Shown here: positions 1 through 10,778 of the stretch, piece after piece | Layout of the letters: each line of letters begins with the position of its first letter | Position numbering within the stretch: position 1 is the first letter of the stretch | Source of the DNA: Lachnospiraceae bacterium | Lineage (GTDB): Bacteria > Bacillota > Clostridia > Lachnospirales > Lachnospiraceae | Assembly: GCA_017509985.1 (NCBI GenBank) | Contig: JAFWOE010000016.1 | Span: 1-42,512 of the forward strand | Reading direction: 5' to 3' | Length of the DNA stretch: 42,512 bases | Translations under genes and position numbers: made by a program | The notes under the pieces: generated by a model | What the model saw: the letters and a program-made list of their open reading frames with translations, nothing else | What the model was told of the DNA's origin: nothing | The model's database searches: none

Positions 1-717
1 GGTGATTCCTCTTTCTACTCTTCCTGTTGCTACTGTTCCTCTTCCTGTGATGGAGAAGACGTCTTCTACTGGCATCAGGAACGGTTTCTCTGTATCTCTT
101 TCTGGTTCTGGGATGTATTCATCTACTGCTTCCATGAGCTCCATGATCTTGTCGCCCCATCCTCCGGAGCAGTCTTCAAGAGCCTTAAGAGCAGAACCCT
201 GGATGATCGGGGTGTCGTCTCCCGGGAAGTCATAATCGTTCAGGAGGTCACGGATTTCCATATCTACGAGTTCAAGAAGTTCCGGATCGTCAACAGCATC
301 ACATTTGTTCATGAATACAACGATGTAGGGAACGCCTACCTGACGGGAAAGAAGGATGTGCTCTTTTGTCTGAGCCATAACACCGTCTGTAGCGGCAACT
401 ACAAGGATCGCGCCGTCCATCTGAGCTGCGCCGGTGATCATGTTCTTAACATAGTCGGCATGTCCTGGGCAGTCAACGTGTGCATAGTGACGGTTTGCAG
501 TTTCATACTCTACGTGAGCGGTAGAGATCGTGATTCCACGTTCTCTCTCTTCCGGAGCCTTATCGATTTTATCAAATGCAACGAACTCACCAAATCCGAG
601 TCTCTCATGAAGAGTCTTGGTGATAGCAGCTGTAAGAGTTGTCTTACCATGGTCAACGTGGCCGATTGTACCAATGTTGCAATGCGGTTTGGTTCTTTCG
701 AATTTAGCTTTTGCCAT
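1..717 (-). CDS. tuf: Elongation factor Tu, N-terminal 239 codons (cut by window edge)
   Basis: EF-Tu is the GTPase that brings aminoacyl-tRNA to the ribosomal A site. The start is the ATG at 715-717, behind a strong AAGGAGG about 8 nt upstream. The translation begins [20 protein letters not shown]. It carries the P-loop GHVDHGKT, the switch region RGITI, the DCPGH motif and the NKCD guanine-specificity motif, then enters domain 2 with the ITGRGTV stretch before the window ends. About 60 % of a normal 395-400-residue EF-Tu is present, and the reading frame is intact up to base 1. It is the last gene of the str operon seen here, 128 bp after fusA, and that gap has its own likely promoter. Identity is near certain. 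Confidence 0.97.
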   Translation of the reverse strand, partial: MAKAKFERTKPHCNIGTIGHVDHGKTTLTAAITKTLHERLGFGEFVAFDKIDKAPEERERGITISTAHVEYETANRHYAHVDCPGHADYVKNMITGAAQMDGAILVVAATDGVMAQTKEHILLSRQVGVPYIVVFMNKCDAVDDPELLELVDMEIRDLLNDYDFPGDDTPIIQGSALKALEDCSGGWGDKIMELMEAVDEYIPEPERDTEKPFLMPVEDVFSITGRGTVATGRVERGIT

Positions 718-799
718 TTTTGAATTTCCTCCTTAAACGAAATCGCAAAATATTTTGATTTAAATTATTTATTCTTGTTTTTTAGTTCAGAACATGCCT

Positions 800-828
800 A
801 TTATATGCTATTTAATAGGCTTATGCAA
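800..828 (-). promoter_or_regulatory. Likely internal sigma-A promoter in front of tuf
   Basis: On the minus strand, TTGCAT (823-828) and a perfect TATAAT (800-805) are separated by exactly 17 nt in the fusA-tuf gap. The -10 box lies inside an 8-bp inverted repeat, GCCTATTA (796-803) and TAATAGGC (813-820). A separate promoter would let EF-Tu be made in excess over the upstream str genes, as is common. This is inferred from sequence only. Confidence 0.6.
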
Positions 829-845
829 GTAAAATGTACCTTGTT

Positions 846-2957
846 TTATCTTTCCTTCAGCAGCTTCTCCTGGACTGATTTCGGAACCTGCTCATAATGA
901 TCGAAAAACATCGAATAGTTGCCGCGTCCCTGTGTTTTGGAACGAAGATCGGTTGCATAACCGAACATTTCCGCAAGCGGGACAAAGCCTTTTACCATTC
1001 TTCCGTTTCCGACATCATCCATGCCCTCAATGCGGCCGCGGCGGCCGTTGATATCGCCGATAACGTCGCCCATGTAATCTTCGGGCATCGTTACTTCGAT
1101 CCGCATGATCGGCTCGAGCAGTACCGGATTGGCTTTCTGCATTGCTTCCTTGAATGCAAGGGAGCCGGCAATATGGAAAGCCATTTCCGAAGAGTCTACC
1201 TCATGATAAGAACCGTCGTAGCAGTTCGCATGAACGCCGACTACCGGATATCCGCCGAGGATACCGGCTTTCATGGCATCCTGGATGCCTTCGTCGACTG
1301 CCGGAATGTATTCCTTCGGGATGGATCCGCCGACAACGGTGGATTCGAAGGAATAGGATTCCTCCGCATTCGCGTCCATCGGGCTGAAAATAACTTTGCA
1401 GTGACCGTACTGGCCGCGTCCGCCGGACTGCTTCGCATACTTGCTGTCGACATCGGCTGTACCGGAGATCGTCTCCTTGTATGCAACCTGAGGTGCACCG
1501 ACATTGGCTTCTACGTGGAATTCACGCAGCAGTCTGTCGACGATGATCTCCAGATGGAGCTCGCCCATTCCGGCGATGATCGTCTGACCGGTATCGGCAT
1601 CCGTATGAGCCTTGAACGTCGGATCTTCTTCCGCAAGCTTCGCGAGAGCTTCTCCGAGTTTACTCTGACCGGCTTTGGTCTTGGGTTCGATCGCCAGTTC
1701 GATAACAGGCTCCGGGAATTCCATGGATTCCAGGATAACCGGGTGCTGCTCATCACAGATCGTATCGCCCGTGGATGAGAACTTGAAGCCGATCGCTGCC
1801 GCGATATCGCCCGAGTAGACCTTGTCCAGTTCGGCACGTTTGTTCGCATGCATCTGCAGGATACGTCCGACACGTTCTTTCTTTTCCTTCGTCGCGTTCA
1901 GAACATAGGATCCGGAGTTCATGGTTCCGGAATAGACGCGGAAATAAGCAAGCTTTCCGACGAACGGATCCGTCATGATCTTAAACACCAGCGCAGAGAA
2001 CGGCTCGTCGTCGGTAGAGTGGCGGACCACTTCATTGCCGTCCAGATCGGTTCCCGTAATCGGCGGGATATCGGTAGGAGCCGGCATGTACTCAACGACC
2101 GCGTCAAGGAGCTTCTGAACGCCCTTGTTGCGGTACGCCGATCCGCAGCATACGGGAATTGCCGTACACTCACAGGTCCCCTTGCGCAGGGCAGCCTTCA
2201 GTTCCTCATTCGAAGGAATGTCGTCCTCCAGGAAACGCATGGTGAGCTCATCATCCAGTTCGCAGATCTTTTCGATAAGTTCTGCCCGGTAAAGCTCCGC
2301 ATCGTCCTTCATATCATCGGGGATGTCTTCGACTCTGATATCGTCGCCCTTGTCGCCTTCATAGTAGTAAGCCTTCATATCGAAAAGATCGATAACGCCG
2401 CGGAAGGAATCTTCCTTTCCGATCGGCAGCTCCAGTATAATGGCGTTTTTCCCGAGTTTGGTACGAATCTGATCCACAGCACCGAAGAAATCCGCTCCGA
2501 GGATATCCATCTTGTTGATGAAAGCCATTCTCGGTACGTTGTAGGTGTCTGCCTGACGCCATACGTTCTCGGACTGCGGTTCAACACCGCCCTTTGCACA
2601 GAACACACCGACGGCGCCGTCCAGAACACGGAGAGATCTTTCGACCTCAACGGTAAAGTCTACGTGTCCGGGCGTATCGATGATATTGATACGGTGCTCC
2701 AGCGCACCCGGCTTTGCCTTTCCGAACTCTTCCAGCGTCCAGTGGCATGTAGTCGCAGCTGAGGTAATGGTGATACCTCTCTCCTGCTCCTGCTCCATCC
2801 AGTCCATGGTAGCCGTGCCTTCGTGAGTATCCCCAATTTTGTAATTTACACCGGTATAGTACAGGATTCTTTCGGTAAGGGTCGTTTTCCCGGCATCAAT
2901 ATGTGCCATAATACCGATATTCCTGGTCCTCTCCAGCGGGTATTCTCTTCCAGCCAA
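846..2957 (-). CDS. fusA: Elongation factor G
   Basis: EF-G is the GTPase that drives translocation of tRNA and mRNA on the ribosome and helps recycle ribosomes. The 703-residue length is normal. GTPase motifs are in order: AHIDAGKTT at about residues 18-26, the switch I region [15 protein letters not shown] and NKMD. Domains II-V follow, including the domain IV stretch around GGRGQYGH. An AAGGAGGT ribosome-binding site precedes the ATG. It lies 12 bp after rpsG and is followed by the tuf promoter region. No truncation or odd residue is seen. Confidence 0.98.
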   Translation of the reverse strand: MAGREYPLERTRNIGIMAHIDAGKTTLTERILYYTGVNYKIGDTHEGTATMDWMEQEQERGITITSAATTCHWTLEEFGKAKPGALEHRINIIDTPGHVDFTVEVERSLRVLDGAVGVFCAKGGVEPQSENVWRQADTYNVPRMAFINKMDILGADFFGAVDQIRTKLGKNAIILELPIGKEDSFRGVIDLFDMKAYYYEGDKGDDIRVEDIPDDMKDDAELYRAELIEKICELDDELTMRFLEDDIPSNEELKAALRKGTCECTAIPVCCGSAYRNKGVQKLLDAVVEYMPAPTDIPPITGTDLDGNEVVRHSTDDEPFSALVFKIMTDPFVGKLAYFRVYSGTMNSGSYVLNATKEKKERVGRILQMHANKRAELDKVYSGDIAAAIGFKFSSTGDTICDEQHPVILESMEFPEPVIELAIEPKTKAGQSKLGEALAKLAEEDPTFKAHTDADTGQTIIAGMGELHLEIIVDRLLREFHVEANVGAPQVAYKETISGTADVDSKYAKQSGGRGQYGHCKVIFSPMDANAEESYSFESTVVGGSIPKEYIPAVDEGIQDAMKAGILGGYPVVGVHANCYDGSYHEVDSSEMAFHIAGSLAFKEAMQKANPVLLEPIMRIEVTMPEDYMGDVIGDINGRRGRIEGMDDVGNGRMVKGFVPLAEMFGYATDLRSKTQGRGNYSMFFDHYEQVPKSVQEKLLKER

Positions 2958-2969
2958 CGGGTTACCTCC

Positions 2970-4053
<1,084 letters not shown>

Positions 4054-4086
4054 TCCATTTCCTCCTTGTTTTAGTATTGGCTACTC

Positions 4087-4115
4087 TTGTAAATCATACC
4101 TGCTTTTGTTATAGT
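4087..4115 (+). promoter_or_regulatory. Likely uvrB promoter with overlapping palindromes
   Basis: TTGTAA (4087-4092), a 17-nt spacer and TATAGT (4110-4115) point rightwards to uvrB. Two nested inverted repeats overlap the -10 box and start site: TTATAGT (4109-4115) with ACTATAA (4122-4128), and TGTTCGT (4115-4121) with ACGAGCA (4129-4135, one mismatch). A repressor site is plausible; it does not match the GAAC-N4-GTTC LexA box well. Confidence 0.6.
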
Positions 4116-4170
4116 GTTCGTACTATAAACGAGCACAGCAAAAGCACCGCGCAAAAAATGCACGCATGCT

Positions 4171-4199
4171 ATTATAACCAACCGCAAATTCATTGTCAA
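4171..4199 (-). promoter_or_regulatory. Perfect-consensus str operon promoter
   Basis: On the minus strand, TTGACA (4194-4199) and TATAAT (4171-4176) both match sigma-A consensus exactly, with a 17-nt spacer. This fits a very highly expressed ribosomal operon. The predicted start near 4164 gives rpsL a leader of about 110 nt, which overlaps the predicted uvrB transcript in antisense. Confidence 0.85.
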
Positions 4200-4214
4200 G
4201 AAAAAGAAGTCTGT

Positions 4215-6197
4215 ATGGATCATTTTAAATTAGTATCACCCTTTCAGCCCACCGGCGACCAGCCTGAGGCGATCAGGGAACTGGTCGACGGCTTTAAAAG
4301 CGGGAACCAGTTCCAGACCCTGCTCGGCGTGACCGGGTCCGGCAAGACGTTCACCATGGCCAACGTCATTCAGGAACTGAACCGGCCCACACTGGTCATT
4401 GCACACAATAAAACACTGGCAGCCCAGCTCTACGGGGAATTCAAGGAGTTCTTTCCCGAAAACGCGGTAGAATACTTTGTCTCCTATTACGATTATTATC
4501 AGCCGGAGGCTTATGTGCCTTCGACGGATACTTATATTGCCAAGGACTCTTCCATCAATGACGAGATCGACAAGCTGCGCCTCTCTGCCACTTCCTCACT
4601 GATGGAACGCCGGGACGTAATCGTCGTATCCTCGGTCTCCTGTATTTACGGCCTCGGCAGCCCCATAGACTATGAAAAAATGATCCTCTCCCTTCGTCCC
4701 GGCCAGACCCGGGAACGCGATGAGATCATCCGGGCCCTTATCGATATGCAGTACGACCGGAACGATATGGATTTCAAGCGCGGGACTTTCCGCGTACGCG
4801 GCGATACGCTCGACGTCATACCGGCGGACCGCTCCGAGACCGGGGTCAGGCTGGAATTCTTCGGTGACGAGATCGACCGGATCGCGGAAATCGACCCGCT
4901 GACCGGGAAAGTACTTTCGGAGCTGAAGTATGTAGCGATCTCTCCGGCTTCACACTATGTTGTCCCGATGGAAACGATCCGGCGGGCCTGCCTCGAGATC
5001 GAAGCCGAACTGGAAGAAAGAGTCAAATGGTTCAAAAGCCAGGATAAGCTGATCGAAGCGCAGCGCATACAGGAACGGACCGCTTTTGATGTGGAAATGC
5101 TCCGCGAGACCGGCGTCTGCTCCGGGATCGAAAACTATTCCCGCTTTCTCTCCGGGCTGGAGCCGGGCCATCCGCCTTTCACCCTGCTGGATTTCTTTAA
5201 GGATGACTATCTGATCATTATCGACGAGTCCCATAAGACCGTTCCCCAGATCGGCGGAATGTATCTCGGTGACCGTTCCAGGAAGACGACCCTGGTAGAG
5301 TACGGTTTCCGTCTCCCGTCCGCCCTGGACAACCGTCCGCTGGCTTTCACGGAATTCGAGGATCATATCGACCAGCTGCTCTTCGTTTCCGCGACGCCCG
5401 GGGAATACGAAGCGGAGCATGAAATGCTCCGTGCCGAACAGGTCATCCGTCCCACCGGGCTTCTGGACCCCGAAGTCACGGTCCGCCCGGTAAAAGGTCA
5501 GATCGACGATCTGATCGCGGAAGTCAAAAAAGAGACCGCCGCCCATCATAAAGTACTTATTACAACACTGACCAAACGAATGGCAGAAGACCTGACTTCT
5601 TATATGAAAGAAACCGGCATCCGCACGGAATACCTGCACTCCGACATCGACGCGCTGGAACGCGCCCGGATCATCCGTGACCTGCGCCTGGATGAATTTG
5701 ACGTGCTGATCGGCATCAACCTGCTGAGGGAAGGCCTGGATATTCCGGAGATCACCCTCGTGGCCATTCTGGATGCCGATAAGGAAGGCTTTCTCCGATC
5801 CGGCACATCCCTGATCCAGACCATCGGCCGCGCGGCCCGGAACAACGAAGGCCGCGTGATCATGTATGCCGACGTCATTACGGACTCGATGGCCTACGCG
5901 ATCGAAGAAACAATGCGGCGGCGCCGGATTCAGGATGAATACAACAAAGAACACGGGATCACGCCGAAGACGATCGAAAAATCCGTCCGTGATCTGATCA
6001 GCATCAAGAAAGAAACAGCCAAAGCCGGAAAGGCGCTGGAAAAGGACCCCGAATCCATGAACGACGCCGAACTTCGCAAACTGATCGCCCGCATCGAAAA
6101 GCAGATGCGGAAAGCGGCAGCCGACCTGGATTTCGAACAGGCTGCCGATCTCCGCGACCAGATGATCGAATGCTCCAAATATCTCCAGCACAGATGA
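4215..6197 (+). CDS. uvrB: Excinuclease ABC subunit B
   Basis: UvrB is the damage-verifying helicase-like subunit of UvrABC nucleotide excision repair. The open frame runs upstream to 4044, but the ATG at 4215 gives [20 protein letters not shown] and 660 residues, the usual size, so the extra 57 codons are leader. Visible motifs are the Walker A GVTGSGKT (38-45), the beta-hairpin [18 protein letters not shown] used to probe DNA, the DESH Walker B motif, the C-terminal helicase motifs with QTIGRAARN, and a UVR motif near residues 620-655 that binds UvrC. Its stop overlaps the next start (ATGA). uvrA and uvrC are not in the window. Confidence 0.98.
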   Translation: MDHFKLVSPFQPTGDQPEAIRELVDGFKSGNQFQTLLGVTGSGKTFTMANVIQELNRPTLVIAHNKTLAAQLYGEFKEFFPENAVEYFVSYYDYYQPEAYVPSTDTYIAKDSSINDEIDKLRLSATSSLMERRDVIVVSSVSCIYGLGSPIDYEKMILSLRPGQTRERDEIIRALIDMQYDRNDMDFKRGTFRVRGDTLDVIPADRSETGVRLEFFGDEIDRIAEIDPLTGKVLSELKYVAISPASHYVVPMETIRRACLEIEAELEERVKWFKSQDKLIEAQRIQERTAFDVEMLRETGVCSGIENYSRFLSGLEPGHPPFTLLDFFKDDYLIIIDESHKTVPQIGGMYLGDRSRKTTLVEYGFRLPSALDNRPLAFTEFEDHIDQLLFVSATPGEYEAEHEMLRAEQVIRPTGLLDPEVTVRPVKGQIDDLIAEVKKETAAHHKVLITTLTKRMAEDLTSYMKETGIRTEYLHSDIDALERARIIRDLRLDEFDVLIGINLLREGLDIPEITLVAILDADKEGFLRSGTSLIQTIGRAARNNEGRVIMYADVITDSMAYAIEETMRRRRIQDEYNKEHGITPKTIEKSVRDLISIKKETAKAGKALEKDPESMNDAELRKLIARIEKQMRKAAADLDFEQAADLRDQMIECSKYLQHR

Positions 6198-7978
6198 TCA
6201 TGAAAAAAAGCAAAAAATCCGTAACCGCACGCACACTGCATTATTACAGCAGGGCCACGCTGAATCACTGGCCGTATTTCCTGCTGGATATTCTCTCTTC
6301 CACCGGATATGCCTACTTCCTGACGTTCGGAAATCCGCTGATCATTGCACGGATCCTGGATACGATCAGCACCGTACGTGTCTCTGCAGACCAGGTTTTT
6401 TCGGTCTTCGGGCCCGACATCGTTCTGCTGATCCTCTGCAACGTTCTGGGCCAGGTCAGCAGCAAGCTTCAGGACTACAGCCTCTGGAAGCTTCAGATCC
6501 TGGTCTATTACGACCTTTCCACCCTCTGTTTTGACGTTCTGGCCAATCAGTCCATGACCTTTCACAACAACCGTTTCGGCGGATCTTTGGTCAGTCAGAC
6601 CAGCAAGTTTGCCAATGCCTATAACCAACTGCTGCAGACACTGACTTATTCGGTCATTCCCGCAGCTGCGACCGTCGTATTCATCATCGTGATCCTGCTT
6701 CCGCTGGTCCCCCTTTACGTCCTGATCGTTGCGGTTTTCCTGATCGTTTACACAATGGTCGTTTACCATATTTTCAAACGGCTGCAGAAGCTGAACGCCG
6801 AGACCGCCGGGGCGCAGAACCGTCTCTCCGGCGAGCTTTCCGACAGCATTACCAATATTCTCGCGGTCAAGACATCGGGAAGGGAACAATATGAGAAGGA
6901 TCTTTTCGAGCAGATCAATAAAGAAGTATATATCACGGACTCCCGGCGAATGCGGGGATCCCTGTTTTCCGGCGCCGTAGCCTCCTCCATGATCGTCGCC
7001 ATCATGGCGATCCTGACCTTCTTCCTGGCCGGCGGCAATGCCTGGTTCGGCATAAGCGCAGGAACACTCGTTATGATGTTCTCCTATACAAATAACCTGA
7101 CGCTTCGGTTCAATATGCTGACGTCCGTCATGCAGAGCATCAACCGGGGTTTCGGGGACGCACACGATATGACCGTCATCCTGGACGAGCCCCGTCTGGT
7201 CGCGGACGCGGGAAACGCGGAAGATCTGAACGTTTCAAAAGGAGATATTACTTTCTCGGATCTGAGTTTCTGGTATACCGATGCAAACACACCGACGAAA
7301 GTCTTTGACCATTTCAGCCTGCATATTCCGGCAGGCCAGCGTATCGGACTGGTCGGGAAATCCGGTTCCGGCAAGACCACCCTGACCCGGCTCCTGCTCC
7401 GCCTTTCAGACATCCAGGAAGGTCAGATTCTCGTAGACAACCAGGAAATTTCAAAGGTGACGCAGGTAAGCCTGCGCCGTCAGATCGCTTATGTGCCGCA
7501 GGAGCCCCTGCTCTTCCACCGGACCATCGCGGAAAACATTGCCTACGGCCGGCCGGAAGCCACGGGCGAAGAAATCCGACAGGCGGCGATCGACGCCAAT
7601 GCCCTGGAGTTTATCGAGCAGCTTCCGGACGGTTTTGATACCATCACCGGTGAACGCGGCGTCAAGCTTTCCGGAGGTCAGCGTCAGCGGATCGCCATTG
7701 CCCGCGCCATTCTGACCGGCGCTCCGATTCTGGTCCTGGATGAAGCCACCAGTGCGCTGGATTCCGAAAGCGAGCAGCTGATCCAGTCGGCCCTGCAGAA
7801 TCTGATGAAGGGACGCACTGCGATCGTGATCGCCCACCGTCTTTCCACCGTGGCAAGCCTTGACCGGATCGTGGTCCTGAAAAACGGCGAGATCGTTGAA
7901 GACGGCACGCATAAGGATCTGCTTGCGGGAGGCGGCGAATACGCGGACCTCTGGGCAAGGCAGACCCGTACGCGATAG
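6194..7978 (+). CDS. ABC transporter half-molecule: membrane domain fused to ATPase (exporter type)
   Basis: This is a six-helix ABC exporter half-transporter of about 594 residues that would act as a dimer; the substrate is unknown. Hydrophobic segments fill residues 20-320. The nucleotide-binding domain has Walker [10 protein letters not shown] near 389, signature LSGGQRQR near 491, Walker [13 protein letters not shown] near 511, and the switch histidine in IAHRLST. The chosen ATG overlaps the uvrB stop by 4 bp, so translation is probably coupled; a second ATG follows 6 bp later. The open frame begins earlier inside uvrB, but that start is less likely. The pairing with a repair gene may only reflect readthrough. 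Confidence 0.9.
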   Translation: MIMKKSKKSVTARTLHYYSRATLNHWPYFLLDILSSTGYAYFLTFGNPLIIARILDTISTVRVSADQVFSVFGPDIVLLILCNVLGQVSSKLQDYSLWKLQILVYYDLSTLCFDVLANQSMTFHNNRFGGSLVSQTSKFANAYNQLLQTLTYSVIPAAATVVFIIVILLPLVPLYVLIVAVFLIVYTMVVYHIFKRLQKLNAETAGAQNRLSGELSDSITNILAVKTSGREQYEKDLFEQINKEVYITDSRRMRGSLFSGAVASSMIVAIMAILTFFLAGGNAWFGISAGTLVMMFSYTNNLTLRFNMLTSVMQSINRGFGDAHDMTVILDEPRLVADAGNAEDLNVSKGDITFSDLSFWYTDANTPTKVFDHFSLHIPAGQRIGLVGKSGSGKTTLTRLLLRLSDIQEGQILVDNQEISKVTQVSLRRQIAYVPQEPLLFHRTIAENIAYGRPEATGEEIRQAAIDANALEFIEQLPDGFDTITGERGVKLSGGQRQRIAIARAILTGAPILVLDEATSALDSESEQLIQSALQNLMKGRTAIVIAHRLSTVASLDRIVVLKNGEIVEDGTHKDLLAGGGEYADLWARQTRTR

Positions 7979-8012
7979 AAACATATAAATTAATAAATAT
8001 AGGGATTTCTTT

Positions 8013-9191
8013 TTACTGAGCGGACTTTTCCTTCAGGATCTCCACCGCTTTTTCAAACTGAAGGTCTTCCTCTTCCGTGTTTTCGATCTCGATATCCGGA
8101 GTGATCCCGAACGTATGGATATCCGTGCCGTTCGGCGTGTAATAATGGGATACGGTCAGCTTCAGCACACTGCCGTCAGCCAGCACATAGGAGTCCTGCA
8201 CGATCCCCTTGCCAAACGTTACTGTCCCGATCAGTACGGCAACGTTGTGATCCTTGACAGCCCCGGAAAAGATTTCCGCGGCGCTCGCCGTATTTTCGCT
8301 TACCAGAACAGCCATCGGCACTTCGAGTACGTTTTCTCCCTTGCTGCTGAATTCTTTTCTGCTGCCGTTTTTGTTCTCGGTGTAAAACAGCAGCCCTTCC
8401 GGCATGAAACTGTTCAGCGTATCGTAAACGCCGCTCACCAGGCCGCCGCGGTTGATGCGTAAGTCAACGATCAGGGCTTTCATCCCCTCTTCTTCCAATG
8501 TCTTCCGGGCCTCGTCAAACTGCTTTGCGGTAAGGGTGGTGAACGAAGTGATCTCGATGTAGCCGATCCCATCCTCCAGCATCGTTTCCCGGACCGAATA
8601 GGATTCCAGTTTTTCCATACTCACGGTAAAGGTGAGCTCTTCTTCTGTCGATTCACGGTAAACCGTCAGTTCCAGCGTATCCTCTTCGATCCCGCGGATT
8701 GCTTCCGCAGCCTCAGAGGTGGTTGCATGGCTGAAATCCTCTCCGTTGATCTTACGGACCAGGTCGCCGTCCTTCACGCCGGCTTTTTCGGCAGGGCCGT
8801 CGGGGGTAACGGCAAGGATCTGCAGCAGCCCGTCTTCTGCCCTTGTCGTTATGGTAATGCCAATGCCGCGGTATTCCCCGTGCTGCGTCATGGTTACGGT
8901 TTCGTATTCATCTTTGGTAAAATATGTGGAGTACGGATCCCCCAGTCCGGCAACAAGACCGAGATACATGGTATCCGCAAGCTGCTGCCGGTCCACATTG
9001 CCCAGATAATAGCGATCCACGTAACGCATGATCTGGCGGGTCTTTTTGCTCGCAGACAGGCTGTCCGGATCCGTAACATAAGGAGAGACAGGCAGATATA
9101 CTACTGCCTGTCTGATTAAAATCATCACAATGACCGCGCATACGGCGCCCAGTATGAAACTTTTCTTTTTCCCTCCGCCGGACTCCATCAT
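8013..9191 (-). CDS. S41-family carboxyl-terminal processing peptidase (CtpA/CtpB-like)
   Basis: This is a membrane-anchored serine protease with PDZ gating. It has an N-terminal signal-anchor helix (about residues 11-32), a PDZ domain around 105-190 with the GIGITI start, and the S41 catalytic core. The nucleophile is Ser303 in NTASAAE and the general base is Lys328 in TFGKG. The usual DLRNNPGG loop reads DLRINRGG here. The start ATG overlaps the ftsX stop (ATGA). The order ftsE-ftsX-ctp matches Bacillus subtilis ftsE-ftsX-ctpB. The target protein is unknown; an envelope role is inferred. Confidence 0.92.
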   Translation of the reverse strand: MMESGGGKKKSFILGAVCAVIVMILIRQAVVYLPVSPYVTDPDSLSASKKTRQIMRYVDRYYLGNVDRQQLADTMYLGLVAGLGDPYSTYFTKDEYETVTMTQHGEYRGIGITITTRAEDGLLQILAVTPDGPAEKAGVKDGDLVRKINGEDFSHATTSEAAEAIRGIEEDTLELTVYRESTEEELTFTVSMEKLESYSVRETMLEDGIGYIEITSFTTLTAKQFDEARKTLEEEGMKALIVDLRINRGGLVSGVYDTLNSFMPEGLLFYTENKNGSRKEFSSKGENVLEVPMAVLVSENTASAAEIFSGAVKDHNVAVLIGTVTFGKGIVQDSYVLADGSVLKLTVSHYYTPNGTDIHTFGITPDIEIENTEEEDLQFEKAVEILKEKSAQ

Positions 9192-10114
9192 ACCTTAAGA
9201 TGCTTTCTGATGGTGAAAATACTTCCGATAAAGCCGATACCCATGCCGAGGATCAGGCCGACCGGGATCAGAACGGCAAATACACTGTTGACCGGAAGCA
9301 GTCCGCTGACATACTGATTGATGATGGAGAACCGCTCCATAATGTATTCTACGGCCTTCTGATACAGGAAATACAAAGCCACCAGCGGGATCGCCGCGCC
9401 GATCAGGCCGATAATGATACCTTCCAGCACAAACGGCAGCCGTACGAACAGATTGGTCGCGCCGATGTATTTCATTATGGCGATCTCCTCTTTTCGGACG
9501 GAGATGCCGACCGATACCGTATTCGATATCAGGAAGATGGAGACCGCAAGAAGGATCAGTATGATCACGATGGAGACCAGGGCGATCAGCTTGTTCATGT
9601 TCGAGAGCGTCGCCGTGGCCTGCTGCGCCTGTTCGACCTTTCTTACGCCGTCCAGTGAATTAATATACTGTACCAGGTTCCCCTGTTCTTCGATCTTATT
9701 GACAAAAACCTCATAATGTGCGGAATTGGCAAGCGGATTGTCCTTGTTGTTCCGGAAGCCTTCCGCCGCTGCCTCATTGCCCTCGAAATACTTTTCGGAG
9801 AAAGAAGCCCAGGCTTCATCCGCAGAAACGTAGTTCATGGTCTTGACTTCGCTGCGGCCGGCGATCTGCTGGCCGATCATATCAATGGAGGCCTGGTCCA
9901 GTCCCTCTTCAAAGAAGACCGTGACCCCTACGTTGGTCTCGATGCTCTTCAGCATGTAGGTGAAGTTCATAACAATGGAGAAGAACAGTCCGAACATGAA
10001 GATGCACGCCGCCATGGTTGCAATGGAGGCAAACGAAAACATCTTGTTTCGTCCGATATTTTTGAATCCCTGACGGATACTGTATCCTAAAGTACTAATC
10101 CTCAACGTAAACAC
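9188..10114 (-). CDS. ftsX: Cell division protein FtsX (permease-like)
   Basis: FtsX is the membrane half of FtsEX, which relays ATP hydrolysis to extracellular wall hydrolases. The 308-residue protein has one N-terminal helix, an extracellular domain (about residues 55-170) and three more helices, ending in a short basic tail. The frame opens with a GTG at 10114 overlapping the ftsE end by 20 bp. A TTG at 10105, giving MRISTLGYSIRQG, has the better-spaced AAGGTG and may be the true start. It lies between ftsE and the S41 peptidase with overlaps on both sides. Confidence 0.95.
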   Translation of the reverse strand: MFTLRISTLGYSIRQGFKNIGRNKMFSFASIATMAACIFMFGLFFSIVMNFTYMLKSIETNVGVTVFFEEGLDQASIDMIGQQIAGRSEVKTMNYVSADEAWASFSEKYFEGNEAAAEGFRNNKDNPLANSAHYEVFVNKIEEQGNLVQYINSLDGVRKVEQAQQATATLSNMNKLIALVSIVIILILLAVSIFLISNTVSVGISVRKEEIAIMKYIGATNLFVRLPFVLEGIIIGLIGAAIPLVALYFLYQKAVEYIMERFSIINQYVSGLLPVNSVFAVLIPVGLILGMGIGFIGSIFTIRKHLKV

Positions 10115-10778
10115 CTTCTTTTTCGTCGCTCATAATGACGCCTTTCCTGAGTCTTACAACGCGCTTGCGCATGGCGTTTACGATCTCCCTGTTATGCGTT
10201 ACAACGACGACCGTGGTACCCCTGGCATTGATCTCGTCCAGAAGCCTCATGATCTCTATGGAGTTCTTGGGATCGAGGTTTCCTGTCGGCTCGTCCGCAA
10301 GAAGAATGGAAGGTTTGTTCACCAGCGCTCTCGCCAGTGCCACCCTCTGCTGTTCTCCGCCGGAAAGCTCTTTCGGCAGAGATTTGTACTTGTTGGCCAG
10401 GCCCATCAGCGTAAGCACTTCCGGTACGTTTCTTTTGATCACACGGTTCGGACGCTCGATCACGCGCTGGGCAAAGGCAACGTTTTCATAAACGGTCCTG
10501 TCTTTTAAAAGGCGGAAATCCTGGAATACGACTCCAAGCTTTCTGCGGAAGATCGGAACGTTCCTTCTTTTGATTTTGGTAAGGTCCTGGTTATCGATCA
10601 GGATCCTTCCCTCCGTCGGTTCGATCTCTTTTAAAAGCAGTTTGATAAATGTTGATTTTCCGGATCCGCTGGCTCCGACGACAAAGACGAATTCCCCATC
10701 TTCGATCTTCAGATCCATATTGCTCAAAGCCGGCAGTCCTTTTTCGTAACTCTTGGTTACCCCTTCCAATACTATCAT
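10095..10778 (-). CDS. ftsE: Cell division ATP-binding protein FtsE
   Basis: This is the cytoplasmic ATPase of the FtsEX complex. It has 227 residues, the normal size. It carries Walker A GASGSGKST (35-43), the signature LSGGEQQRVALARAL, Walker B ILLADEPTGNLDP and the H-loop VVTHNRE. The start overlaps the stop of the upstream regulator by 4 bp, so the regulator, ftsE, ftsX and the peptidase form one coupled unit. Confidence 0.97.
   Translation of the reverse strand: MIVLEGVTKSYEKGLPALSNMDLKIEDGEFVFVVGASGSGKSTFIKLLLKEIEPTEGRILIDNQDLTKIKRRNVPIFRRKLGVVFQDFRLLKDRTVYENVAFAQRVIERPNRVIKRNVPEVLTLMGLANKYKSLPKELSGGEQQRVALARALVNKPSILLADEPTGNLDPKNSIEIMRLLDEINARGTTVVVVTHNREIVNAMRKRVVRLRKGVIMSDEKEGVYVED

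Noticed and set aside
897-1778. Long plus-strand open frame opposite fusA
   Set aside because: It is the antisense shadow of the highly conserved EF-G gene, with no ribosome-binding site or protein family.
4950-7165. Two long minus-strand open frames opposite uvrB and the ABC transporter
   Set aside because: The opposite strand codes for clear UvrB and ABC motifs throughout; these are shadows.
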